A stretch of 64,000 bases of DNA, taken from positions 1 to 64,000 of the forward strand of contig JANWVR010000073.1 of the NCBI GenBank assembly GCA_025056735.1, given 5' to 3'. The stretch's first letter is position 1. Each line of letters opens with the position of its first letter. Shown piece by piece: positions 7,132-14,887 of this stretch. The position numbers and the translations under genes are program-made. The DNA is from Saprospiraceae bacterium. GTDB lineage: Bacteria > Bacteroidota > Bacteroidia > Chitinophagales > Saprospiraceae. The notes beneath the pieces are model-generated. The model ran no database searches, was not told the origin of the DNA, and was given only the letters and a program-made list of their open reading frames with translations.

Positions 7132-7584
7132 ATGAACCGCTTCATGTATCATTTCGTCGGCGCCGTCATCGCCCTTATGGCTGTAGCTGTGTTTTCGTTT
7201 TCGAATGCTTTGCATACCGAGGGATCGCGAAAGAAGAAGACACACCGCATTGTTTTCCAGATCACGACGCCCGACACGAGCGCCTATCGCGCCCTGACGC
7301 GCCAGCTGAACAACGTCTTGGACCACTGGCCGGATGCGCGTGTCGAGGTGGTAGCGCATAACAAGGGCATCCACCTGTTAGTCAAGGATAAAACCAATGT
7401 GCCCGCCGAATTGAGCGCCCTCAAGAAGCGCGGCGTAGATTTTTACGCTTGCGAATTCACCCTCAAGCAGATGAACCTCGCCAAGGCCGACATCATAGCC
7501 GAGTCCGGCTACGTAGAGCGCGGCATCGTGCACATTGTTGAGCGCCAGGAAGAGGGCTGGGCCTACATCAAAGCGGGTTTCTAA
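7132..7584 (+). CDS. Secreted DsrE/DsrF-like family protein
   Basis: The 150-residue product starts at ATG 7132 with a membrane or signal segment (about 8-24). This is followed by a single DsrE/DsrF-type alpha/beta domain with HRIVFQIT, then a central part reading VEVVAHNKGIHLLV and a cysteine in the segment DFYACEFTLKQ. Cytoplasmic DsrE proteins carry sulfur on a cysteine. Secreted members of the superfamily are common in Bacteroidota, but their role is not established. It lies downstream of the carbonic anhydrase and upstream of a porin, within the sulfur-themed block. The family call is fairly sure. A sulfur-carrier role is inference. Confidence 0.72.
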   Translation: MNRFMYHFVGAVIALMAVAVFSFSNALHTEGSRKKKTHRIVFQITTPDTSAYRALTRQLNNVLDHWPDARVEVVAHNKGIHLLVKDKTNVPAELSALKKRGVDFYACEFTLKQMNLAKADIIAESGYVERGIVHIVERQEEGWAYIKAGF

Positions 7585-7648
7585 TTTTTTAAATTTCGGC
7601 TAATGAGACAGGAGGGAGGCCTCCTGTATTTACACGCACCTTTGCGGC

Positions 7649-9076
7649 ATGTTAGATTTTTTTGTTTTCAAACGCACGGTGCTGTGGCTGGGGCTGATTT
7701 TAGGGCCTTTGAATTTACCCGCGCGCCCGATGTTGCGCGATACGGCTGCTCAGCCCGAAGAACGATTGCCGGAGGTCAGGACTTTGCTCCAGGCCTTTCA
7801 GAAGGGCCAGCACGGCGGGCAGTTTCGGACGTTTGTCATGGTAACCGACAATACGGGCCAGTTGTCGGATTACTACGCTTGGGCGGCGGGTGGGTGGTTG
7901 CACTTTCAGTCGGCGCCCTGGCATGGCTTCAGCATGGGTGTGGGCGGCGCGTTCAATTTCAATTTGCTCTCTTCCGACCTGAGCCTGCGCGACTCCGCCA
8001 CAGGCGCCATAAATCGCTACGAAATTGGCCTGTTTGATGTGGAAAATCCGCGCAACCGCAGGGATTTAGACCGGCTGGAGGAGCTCTGGCTCCGTTACCA
8101 ATGGCGCAATTCCCGCATAACGGTAGGGCAGCAATTGCTCCAGACGCCTTTGATCAACCACCAGGATGGTCGCATGCGTCCTACTGCAGAGGCGGGCGCG
8201 TGGTTGGAATGGAACGAATGGCGCCGAGTCAAAATCGAAGGCGGCCTGCTGTGGCGCATGTCGCCGCGAAGCACCGTGCGCTGGTACACCATTGGCGAGT
8301 CCATCGGCCTGTATCCGCGCGGCATTAACCCCGATGGCTCGGCCAGCGGTTATTCGGGTAACCTTAAAAGCGGCGGTGTTGGCTTAGTGGGGATTACGTG
8401 GAGACCAGACGAGCGTCTGACGCTACAACTCTGGGATCAATACGTAGAGCGCATCTTCAATACGGCCCTTTTGCGCGCAGACTACCAACGGCCTGTTGGG
8501 GGAAAACACCGCCTTCTCGCAGGGCTTATGCTCATCCGACAGGATGCTGTTGCGCACGGCGGCAACGAAGACCCCGCGAAGGCGTATTTCCCTGCGAGCG
8601 GTCAATCGGTGGCCTTCAGCACCCAGATGGGCTGGCAACGCGGCCCCTGGCGAGCCTTAGCCGCTTACACACGCGTTACAGCGCATGGGCGCTTCCTCTC
8701 GCCGCGCGAATGGGGGCGCGAGCCGTTCTACACCTTCATGCCGCGCGAGCGCATCGAGGGAAGCGGCGACTCGCACTCGATCACCGGGCGCATCCTCTGG
8801 TCTTCGCCCAACAGCCGCTGGCAAATGGAAGGCGCTTATGGGCATTTTTACCTGCCCGACATCAAAAATACGGCGCTCAATAAATACGGCTTTCCGGCCT
8901 TTCGGCAGCTCAACTTAGACGTGCGCTATTCCTTTGGAGGCGCATTGGAGGGCCTGCGCGGGCAACTCCTGTACGTCTGGAAGGGCCGCATCGGGGAGTT
9001 TTACGGCAACTATCGCCACGTCATCAATAAAGTGGATATGACGCACGTCAGCCTTGTGCTGAACTACACCTTTTAA
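7649..9076 (+). CDS. Outer-membrane porin-like beta-barrel protein
   Basis: The 475-residue product has an N-terminal signal (about 8-25) and a long series of alternating strands rich in aromatic residues and glycine, ending in LVLNYTF with a terminal phenylalanine, as barrel proteins recognised by BamA do. The body resembles OprD-type or general porins (for example GRMRPTAEAGAWLEW and repeated 'aromatic-x-x-G' turns). It has no TonB plug. It is 64 bases after the DsrE-like gene. A CACCTTTGC box ends only 4 bases before the ATG, so either the start is slightly later or the box is not used. Substrate unknown. An anion or sulfur-compound channel would fit the neighbours. Confidence 0.72.
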   Translation: MLDFFVFKRTVLWLGLILGPLNLPARPMLRDTAAQPEERLPEVRTLLQAFQKGQHGGQFRTFVMVTDNTGQLSDYYAWAAGGWLHFQSAPWHGFSMGVGGAFNFNLLSSDLSLRDSATGAINRYEIGLFDVENPRNRRDLDRLEELWLRYQWRNSRITVGQQLLQTPLINHQDGRMRPTAEAGAWLEWNEWRRVKIEGGLLWRMSPRSTVRWYTIGESIGLYPRGINPDGSASGYSGNLKSGGVGLVGITWRPDERLTLQLWDQYVERIFNTALLRADYQRPVGGKHRLLAGLMLIRQDAVAHGGNEDPAKAYFPASGQSVAFSTQMGWQRGPWRALAAYTRVTAHGRFLSPREWGREPFYTFMPRERIEGSGDSHSITGRILWSSPNSRWQMEGAYGHFYLPDIKNTALNKYGFPAFRQLNLDVRYSFGGALEGLRGQLLYVWKGRIGEFYGNYRHVINKVDMTHVSLVLNYTF

Positions 9077-9124
9077 TCCGGACGACGTGCACGACAATAC
9101 GCGGGTAGAGCAGGCGAGTCCGGG

Positions 9125-10171
9125 TTATCGAAACGAGATGGCGCTTAGGGGCACGCTGTACTCTACGCGCTGATTGTTGCGGATGTCGTAGATTTCCATT
9201 TTGACCACCGGGTCGCGTTTGTTCCAGTCCACTGTAATCAGGCCGAAGTGGTTTTCCATGACGGGGCCTTCGATGCGGTTGTCGTTAGGCGTGGCGAAAT
9301 ACCACGTGGAAGTGATGCCGCTGGCCGTAACATCGTAGATAGGGTACAGGCCGTCTTCGCGCAGGACGGAAATTTCGCCGTAGTGCACATCGCCGCTGAT
9401 GAAGAGGACGCCGTTGGCGCGCGTCTTCTGGATGAGCTGGAGCATGCGTTTGCGCTCGTGTGGAAAGTTAGCCCAGGCTTCGTATCCATTAAACATGATA
9501 CTGAACTGGGTACTGGAGCCGATGATCCGGAGGTCGGCGGGCTTGCGAAGTTCGGCTTCCAGCCATTTCCACTGCACTTCGCCGAGGAGGGTAGAGTCGG
9601 TCGTTTCGTGCGGGTAGTAGTCGAGCGGATAGAAATAGCGGTCGTCCCAGTGCAGCTCGCCCCGGTAGGTGCGCAGGTTGTCGCGGAAGGTGCGCGTGTC
9701 GAGCAAAATGAGTTGCAAACGGCGCCCCTGGCCTTCAAACATATAGGATGTATAAATGCCTTCGCGCTGTCGCCTGGGCGAGTCGGCGGGTTCTTCCCAA
9801 AATTCTAAGAAAATTTCCTTAGACTCCTTTTTGAAAGGGTAGTGCCGCCCTGAGTCGTTCCAGCCGTAATCGTGGTCGTCCCAGGTAGCCAGCAGACGGG
9901 CGGCCTTTTTAAGGCGTTGAAATTCGGGTTTAGCGCCCAATTTGGCGTATTTATCCCGCAACACCTGCATGTCTTTAGTGTCGCCATAGATGTTGTCGCC
10001 CAGAAAGACAAAGACATCCGGGCGGTGGGTTACTGCCGTATCTAAGATGGGCTGGGGTCTGTCCTGATGCCCGCAGGACCCAAAAGCGATGCGAGAGATA
10101 AGCGGGCCCGACGACTGAGCGCTGACACAGGTCGAAAAAGCCCAAATAGCAAAGAGAAATAGCGTCCGCAT
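9125..10171 (-). CDS. PhoD-like metallophosphatase (alkaline phosphatase D family)
   Basis: The 348-residue product starts at ATG 10171 with a signal peptide ending near SAQSS. It then carries PhoD-like motifs: IAFGSCG, FLGDNIYGD, ATWDDHDYGWND, LLDTR and FISGDVHYGE. These aspartates, asparagine and histidines build the Ca/Fe or dimetal site that hydrolyses phosphodiesters and monoesters outside the cytoplasm. The frame stays open to 10558, but that extension overlaps the next gene and has no protein-like character. A TACCTTTA box (10196-10203) fits the chosen start. The gene is convergent with the porin. Confidence 0.88.
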   Translation of the reverse strand: MRTLFLFAIWAFSTCVSAQSSGPLISRIAFGSCGHQDRPQPILDTAVTHRPDVFVFLGDNIYGDTKDMQVLRDKYAKLGAKPEFQRLKKAARLLATWDDHDYGWNDSGRHYPFKKESKEIFLEFWEEPADSPRRQREGIYTSYMFEGQGRRLQLILLDTRTFRDNLRTYRGELHWDDRYFYPLDYYPHETTDSTLLGEVQWKWLEAELRKPADLRIIGSSTQFSIMFNGYEAWANFPHERKRMLQLIQKTRANGVLFISGDVHYGEISVLREDGLYPIYDVTASGITSTWYFATPNDNRIEGPVMENHFGLITVDWNKRDPVVKMEIYDIRNNQRVEYSVPLSAISFR

Positions 10172-10195
10172 AAAGAATATGCCTTTGAAACAGAA

Positions 10196-10203
10196 TAAAG
10201 GTA
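10196..10203 (-). promoter_or_regulatory. Probable -7 box of the PhoD-like gene
   Basis: On the minus strand it reads TACCTTTA, one base off TAnnTTTG, 24 bases upstream of ATG 10171, and a TTGC lies about 17 bases further upstream. The remaining gap to 10451 shows nothing else I can support. Confidence 0.4.
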
Positions 10204-10451
10204 CGGGTAGGTAGCGGCATGCAACCTGAACTCGTACTTTAAGTAATTGTGTTTTTTGAGCCAAATTCTGATCCACGCAATGTCCGCGAACACACTTGTA
10301 GTTGCCCGTACTCCAGGAGGTTGTGCCGAGGCGGATTTTAAAGGCAGCGCTACTTGGTGCCTCCCCATACCGAAGGTCTCTCAAGAGTAGGTATTCAGAG
10401 AAACGGGGCGCTTCCGGCGTGGTGGTTTGCGTGCGACTGAACGTCTGCTCT

Positions 10452-11477
10452 TTAACATGGTGCGGCTGTCTGCACCACCACTTTGCCCACGGTTTTGCCA
10501 CTTTGGAACAGCAGGATGGCCTCGCGTATCTGGCTGAAATCGAAAGTATGGCCGACATGTGGAGGTGTCAGGTGCATATGTTCAAGGTGTTCCAGAATGG
10601 GCGGAAGCATCTCGATGCGTTCGTACAGGTAGATGAGGTTGAAGCCCAGGATGCCGCGGTTTTGTTCGGGCAGGGCTTGCGGATCTATCTTAGGGCGCGT
10701 CAAGAAATGCCATAGCAGTCGGAAGAGGTTAGGCCTGTCACCTACGCTGGCGTAGCGCGAGGAGCCGGCCACAATCATGCGGCCCATGGGGGCCAGCATA
10801 TTCCAGGGTATGGTAAAATAGCGGCCGCCTATGGTGTCAAAGACGAGGTTGAGTGGCCGACCCTCTAAAGCCTGGCGGAGTTCCTGCTCGAATTTTGGCC
10901 CGCGCACCAGCACACGATCGCAGCCGTTAGCCTGAGCAATAGCCACCTTGTTGGCGCTGCCCACAGTGCCGATAACAAAGCAGTTGTGGGCTTTGGCAAT
11001 TTTGAGGGCCTGCAGACCCACGCCCCCGGCCACGCTGTGGAGCAGTACGTTTTGTCCGGGTTGTAATGCGCCTAAATTGAAGAGACCGTAATACGCGGTA
11101 ATAGTTTGCACTAAATACGCCGCGGCTGTGCTGCAGTTCCAAGTATCCGGAATGGGTACCACATATTTTTCTGAGATATTTAGGCCGGTAGTAAAGGCAC
11201 CAAAGCGTGTGATACCCATCACGCGGTCGCCTGGCCGAATACTTGTTACTTCCGGGCCCACGGCCATTACCACTCCGGCGTATTCCAAGCCAGGCGTAAA
11301 CGGCTCTTTCGGAGCAGCTTTGTATAAACCCCAGATGGCAAAAATGTCGGCAAAATTCAGTCCGATAGCACGCACGGCTACCTGCACTTCGTCTCCTTTA
11401 GGGGGAGGCAGGGTATCGTCTTGAAGTCGGAGGTGTTTCAAAGAGCCTGGTCGGACAACGTATCGCTGGATTTCCAT
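10452..11477 (-). CDS. Zinc-free medium-chain oxidoreductase (quinone reductase / VAT-1-like)
   Basis: The 341-residue product is a medium-chain dehydrogenase/reductase. It has PGLEYAGVV and GDRVMGI in the catalytic domain and the Rossmann motif HSVAGGVGLQALKIAK for NAD(P)H. The catalytic-zinc residues of alcohol dehydrogenases are missing, which puts it with the quinone oxidoreductase and VAT-1-like branch. ATG 11477 (MEIQRYV) is preferred over an upstream start at 11498. The perfect palindrome at 11515-11534 lies 38 bases upstream, so control by a repressor or activator is likely. Physiological substrate unknown. Confidence 0.85.
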   Translation of the reverse strand: MEIQRYVVRPGSLKHLRLQDDTLPPPKGDEVQVAVRAIGLNFADIFAIWGLYKAAPKEPFTPGLEYAGVVMAVGPEVTSIRPGDRVMGITRFGAFTTGLNISEKYVVPIPDTWNCSTAAAYLVQTITAYYGLFNLGALQPGQNVLLHSVAGGVGLQALKIAKAHNCFVIGTVGSANKVAIAQANGCDRVLVRGPKFEQELRQALEGRPLNLVFDTIGGRYFTIPWNMLAPMGRMIVAGSSRYASVGDRPNLFRLLWHFLTRPKIDPQALPEQNRGILGFNLIYLYERIEMLPPILEHLEHMHLTPPHVGHTFDFSQIREAILLFQSGKTVGKVVVQTAAPC

Positions 11478-11514
11478 GACCGCAAAATTAAGCGGCATTG
11501 CTTGCTCGCCGCTC

Positions 11515-11534
11515 TTAACTCTAATTAGAGTTAA
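11515..11534. promoter_or_regulatory. Perfect 20-bp palindrome, probable operator
   Basis: TTAACTCTAATTAGAGTTAA is its own reverse complement. It lies between the divergent oxidoreductase (ATG 11477) and Omp28-like gene (ATG 11670), centred 47 bases from the former. Size and symmetry fit a dimeric TetR- or MarR-type repressor. No such regulator gene is next to it. The remainder of the gap shows no other clear element. Confidence 0.55.
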
Positions 11535-11669
11535 AAGGAGGGAGACCCTTGTTCCGTTTTGTCTCTGTTTTTTTAACTAAAAATAGCAAAAGTTCGGAAA
11601 TTATTGTTGCAATTGCGACAGATGAGCTTACATTTGCTCCACTTTCATCCACTAAATTTTTCTATTATT

Positions 11670-13670
11670 ATGCCACACAAATTACTGCTCACGGGTTTCC
11701 TCGCAATACTTAACCTTGCCCTCTGGGCGCAAGGGACGGTCATCTGGTCGGAAAACTTCGACTCTGTAACTACTGCTTTGCCTCAGGGCTGGACACAACA
11801 AACTGCTGCCACAGATGGTGGCTGGAAAGTGGACGGCACTTCGGCGCATTCCTCGCAATACTTTACAGTACCTGCCCGGGCCGGCAAGGTGTTGGGAACG
11901 AACGACGACAAGTGCAATTGCAACAAAAGCAACGAAATTGTCTATCTGGCGCCCTTGGATTTGAGCGCCCAAAGTGGTCAGCTTCGCCTGCTGTTTGATC
12001 TGTTCTTCCTCAAAGGCTCCTACCAGAGCAAAGTAGAATCCCTCAAGTTGCTGGCTTCTACCGATGGCGGTACCACCTGGAAAGAGTTGCGTGACTTCAG
12101 CGGCACGGGCGGCTGGCGTCTGGTCATGGTTGACCTAACGGAGTATGCAGGACAGGCCAACGTGCGCCTGGCTTTTCGCTACGATGATGCCGCCGACTGG
12201 CTTTACGGCGCTATGATTGATAACATACGTGTTGTTATACCCGACAACGTCATCCGTGCTCGCTTGTCTGGTGTGTCGGCGGGTAAATACATCCCAGCCG
12301 TGCCCACCATCATAACAACCTACAATAAAGTGTTGCCAGGACATCAGGTGGCGCTCCGCGGTGTTGTGCAGAACAATGGCTTTCCAGCGATCACTTCTTA
12401 TGAAATCGAAGTGAAACTCCCGAATGGCGACACAGAAAAATACGCCTTCGAAAATCTGAACCTCAATCTATCTCAGACGCACACGTTTTTCATTCCATAT
12501 CCGACCCAACTGGGGGTGAATAACTTCGCTTTCAACGTGCGTCTGATTAATGTGAACAAAGTGGGCGACGACGACGATAGTGACAACACGGGTACCGCCT
12601 CGTACAGCATTCTGGGAGTGGAGCCTCAGCCCAACCGCAAAGTCGTTGTGGAAGAGGGCACGGGCACCTGGTGCGTGTGGTGTCCGCGCGGCGCCGTGAT
12701 GATGGATTACTTAGCTAAGGAGTACAAGGGCATGGTCATTCCCATCGCTGTGCACAACGGTAGTTCCAATCCGATGCGTCTGACTGCTTATGACAGCGAG
12801 TTTTCCAAGTTACTGGGCGGATATCCGGGTGGCTTGGTTGAGCGCGAGCAGGATATTGACCCCCTGCTGACCTCTGCAACAGAGCCGAACTTCGAGATGA
12901 GCTTGATAGAGCACTTGACCTGGCCTGCTCAGGTCATCATGACCCAAAATGTGGACTGGAACCCTACCATTCGTCGCGTCAGCATTCGCAGCTCGGTGCG
13001 GTTTTTGGATGAGATGAATGGCGACTACCGGCTGGCGGCGGTGCTCATTGAAGATGGCGTTCGTGGAACATCTTCGGGTTTCAACCAGGCGAACGCATAC
13101 GCCGGCGGTGGGCGCGGCCCGATGGGCGGCTACGAAAACCTGCCTAACCCAGTACCGGCGGCTCAGATGGTGTACAACCACGTTGCTCGCGCTTTAATGG
13201 GTGGATTCAAGGGCGCTGCAGGTAGCGTGCCTACCAGCAATCCTGCCGGTTCGGTGATGTCTCATGAGTTTTCGGCTGTCGTTCCGGCGACACAGAACAT
13301 CAACAATATGCACGCCGTTACCATGCTGATTGATCAGGCGACTGGCCGCATTATCAATGCGGAAATGACGCCTATACCGTTTGTGTCCACCTCATCGCCG
13401 GAGGTAAAAACAGAGCCTTTACGTCTGTCTATGGCGCCTAATCCAGTGGTGGAGGATGCCATCATCACCGTGCAATTAGAGGAGACGGCGGATGTGCACA
13501 TTCGCGTGTTCAACGCTATGGGCATCCAGGTGGCCGAGCGCATCTATGACAACGTTTCGGGGCGTCAGTTCTTGCCTTTCCAGGCGGGCTCATTGCCCAA
13601 TGGTATGTACACTTTGGTGGCTACAGCAAAGGGGCATGTAGTTTCCACACCGTTTGCTATTCAACGCTAA
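11670..13670 (+). CDS. Secreted Omp28-like protein with T9SS sorting domain
   Basis: The 666-residue product starts at ATG 11670 with a signal peptide. A choice-of-anchor/MAM-like beta-sandwich follows (about 25-185, WSENFDS to a YGAMIDNIRV motif). Next comes an Omp28-type thioredoxin-like domain with a WCVWCPRG active-site-like CxxC at about 330. The C-terminal 75 residues (APNPVVEDAIITV to STPFAIQR) match a type A T9SS sorting domain, so the protein should cross the outer membrane and be surface-attached. The CxxC suggests a redox or chaperone role outside the cell, but the substrate is unknown. It ends before a strong terminator. Confidence 0.85.
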   Translation: MPHKLLLTGFLAILNLALWAQGTVIWSENFDSVTTALPQGWTQQTAATDGGWKVDGTSAHSSQYFTVPARAGKVLGTNDDKCNCNKSNEIVYLAPLDLSAQSGQLRLLFDLFFLKGSYQSKVESLKLLASTDGGTTWKELRDFSGTGGWRLVMVDLTEYAGQANVRLAFRYDDAADWLYGAMIDNIRVVIPDNVIRARLSGVSAGKYIPAVPTIITTYNKVLPGHQVALRGVVQNNGFPAITSYEIEVKLPNGDTEKYAFENLNLNLSQTHTFFIPYPTQLGVNNFAFNVRLINVNKVGDDDDSDNTGTASYSILGVEPQPNRKVVVEEGTGTWCVWCPRGAVMMDYLAKEYKGMVIPIAVHNGSSNPMRLTAYDSEFSKLLGGYPGGLVEREQDIDPLLTSATEPNFEMSLIEHLTWPAQVIMTQNVDWNPTIRRVSIRSSVRFLDEMNGDYRLAAVLIEDGVRGTSSGFNQANAYAGGGRGPMGGYENLPNPVPAAQMVYNHVARALMGGFKGAAGSVPTSNPAGSVMSHEFSAVVPATQNINNMHAVTMLIDQATGRIINAEMTPIPFVSTSSPEVKTEPLRLSMAPNPVVEDAIITVQLEETADVHIRVFNAMGIQVAERIYDNVSGRQFLPFQAGSLPNGMYTLVATAKGHVVSTPFAIQR

Positions 13671-13701
13671 GGATATGCCAGGTGAATGCCTGAATAAGAG
13701 C

Positions 13702-13741
13702 AAAAGCGGCGGTAGGCTCCGGTTCCTGCCGCCGCTTTTTT
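13702..13741. terminator. Intrinsic terminator after the Omp28-like gene
   Basis: AAAAGCGGCGGTAGG (13702-13716) pairs with the segment 13725-13739 over 15 bp with one G-U pair and ends in a T run (13736-13741). The upstream A run makes it work in both directions, which suits the convergent folK gene. Confidence 0.88.
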
Positions 13742-13752
13742 CATCGTTGATG

Positions 13753-14271
13753 CTATCTCGGCTCTTCCTCCAGCATGACCACTTCAGACATGTCTGTGCA
13801 TTCCATGTACAGTTGGTCTATCGGTTTTTTGAGTATTGGATGTTGCAGGTCGGGCGCCAATTCTAACATGGGTGCCAGCACAAAAGCGCGTTTGTGGAGT
13901 TCAGGGTGGGGAATTTCCAAACCCTTGTCGCGGATAATGCGACGCCCGTAGAACAAGATGTCAATATCAATGGTGCGCGGCCCCCATTTTTCCTGGCGTT
14001 GACGGCCCAATTCGCGTTCGATTTTGTTGATAGCCTCCAGCAATTCGCGCGGCGAGAGCGTCGTATTTACCATGATCACCCGGTTTAGGAAGGGCTCCTG
14101 TTTGGGGTTCCCCCAAGGTTCCGTTTCATAGACGTGGCTTAGCCGGGCGATTTTGCCAATATAGCGCTGGATAAGTTCTTGCGCCTGGCGCAAGTTGGCC
14201 GCGCGGTCGCCTACGTTGCTGCCCAAGGCTAAATAAACGTTGATGTATTTGGCGTCTGGTCGTGCAGGCAT
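13753..14271 (-). CDS. folK: 2-amino-4-hydroxy-6-hydroxymethyldihydropteridine pyrophosphokinase
   Basis: HPPK transfers pyrophosphate from ATP to 6-hydroxymethyl-7,8-dihydropterin in folate synthesis. The 172-residue product has the family blocks: YLALGSNVGDR at the start, ETEPWGNPKQEPFLN (pterin site), ELGRQRQEKWGPRTIDIDILFY with the two magnesium-binding aspartates, and IPHPELHKRAFVLAPM. It is a free-standing domain, not fused to FolB or FolP. It shares the terminator at 13702 with the opposite-strand gene and lies 55 bases downstream of the ridA-like gene on the same strand. Confidence 0.95.
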   Translation of the reverse strand: MPARPDAKYINVYLALGSNVGDRAANLRQAQELIQRYIGKIARLSHVYETEPWGNPKQEPFLNRVIMVNTTLSPRELLEAINKIERELGRQRQEKWGPRTIDIDILFYGRRIIRDKGLEIPHPELHKRAFVLAPMLELAPDLQHPILKKPIDQLYMECTDMSEVVMLEEEPR

Positions 14272-14326
14272 AGGAAAAGACAGGTTAGGAAAGACTGAGA
14301 TGGCTTTTTTTAGGGATAAAGGGTTA

Positions 14327-14710
14327 CTACTCGGACGTATCTACGGCAGCAATGCAATCTATCTCGACAGCGCAACCATAATGTAATTCGCTGCAGGGTA
14401 TAACAGCGCGAGCAGGCTTATGTTCGCCCATGAAGGCAGCATAAGCAGCATTTACGCGCGGCCAGAGCGCTATATCGCTGACGTAGATGTTTACCTTAAG
14501 AATGAGATCAATCCGACTTCCGGCAGCAACCAGGATAGTCTCGATGTTTTGTAAGCACAACTGCACCTGCTCTTCCACACTACCCAGGCGCACCTCTCCA
14601 GCGGCATCTATGGGTAACTGGCCAGAGACGAAAACCAGCCCTCCGTGCACAACAGCGGGCGAGTAGTGGCCTTTGGGAATAGATAAAGCAGCGGGCTGGA
14701 TGTATTCCAT
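14327..14710 (-). CDS. ridA: RidA family enamine/imine deaminase
   Basis: RidA proteins are small trimeric enzymes that hydrolyse reactive 2-aminoacrylate and related enamines released by PLP enzymes. The 127-residue product has the standard length and motifs: an AVVHGGLVFVSGQLP strand pair, EQVQLCLQNIETIL, and KPARAVIPCSEL with the conserved arginine that binds the carboxylate. It has a perfect TACCTTTG promoter box 18 bases upstream. A threonine/serine dehydratase-like gene that could generate its substrate is encoded at 35.3 kb, but the two are not linked. Confidence 0.92.
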   Translation of the reverse strand: MEYIQPAALSIPKGHYSPAVVHGGLVFVSGQLPIDAAGEVRLGSVEEQVQLCLQNIETILVAAGSRIDLILKVNIYVSDIALWPRVNAAYAAFMGEHKPARAVIPCSELHYGCAVEIDCIAAVDTSE

Positions 14711-14727
14711 GATGAACGAATTTCATG

Positions 14728-14735
14728 CAAAGGTA
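14728..14735 (-). promoter_or_regulatory. -7 promoter box of ridA (TACCTTTG)
   Basis: On the minus strand it reads TACCTTTG, a full match to TAnnTTTG, 17 bases before the ATG at 14710. Confidence 0.6.
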
Positions 14736-14854
14736 GCCCGAAAGTGGCTTTCAAGCGGGCATTTATTGGTCAAAGGGCAGGCACACCATGCAAAGCCGCT
14801 GTTTCGTCCTATAAATGCTTCAAAAAAGCCAACAATACAGATATATACCCGGCC

Positions 14855-14862
14855 CATCTTTG
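14855..14862 (+). promoter_or_regulatory. -7 promoter box of the sulfide:quinone oxidoreductase gene
   Basis: CATCTTTG, one base off TAnnTTTG, lies 25 bases before ATG 14888. No Crp-type GTGA-N6-TCAC palindrome was found here, unlike the two promoters at 1.9 and 6.2 kb. Confidence 0.45.
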
Positions 14863-14887
14863 CCATAAACAAAAAAATAAAGGGAGT

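Noticed and set aside
10172-10558. N-terminal extension of the PhoD-like frame
   Set aside because: It overlaps the oxidoreductase gene, crosses the probable promoter box at 10196, and would bury the signal peptide.
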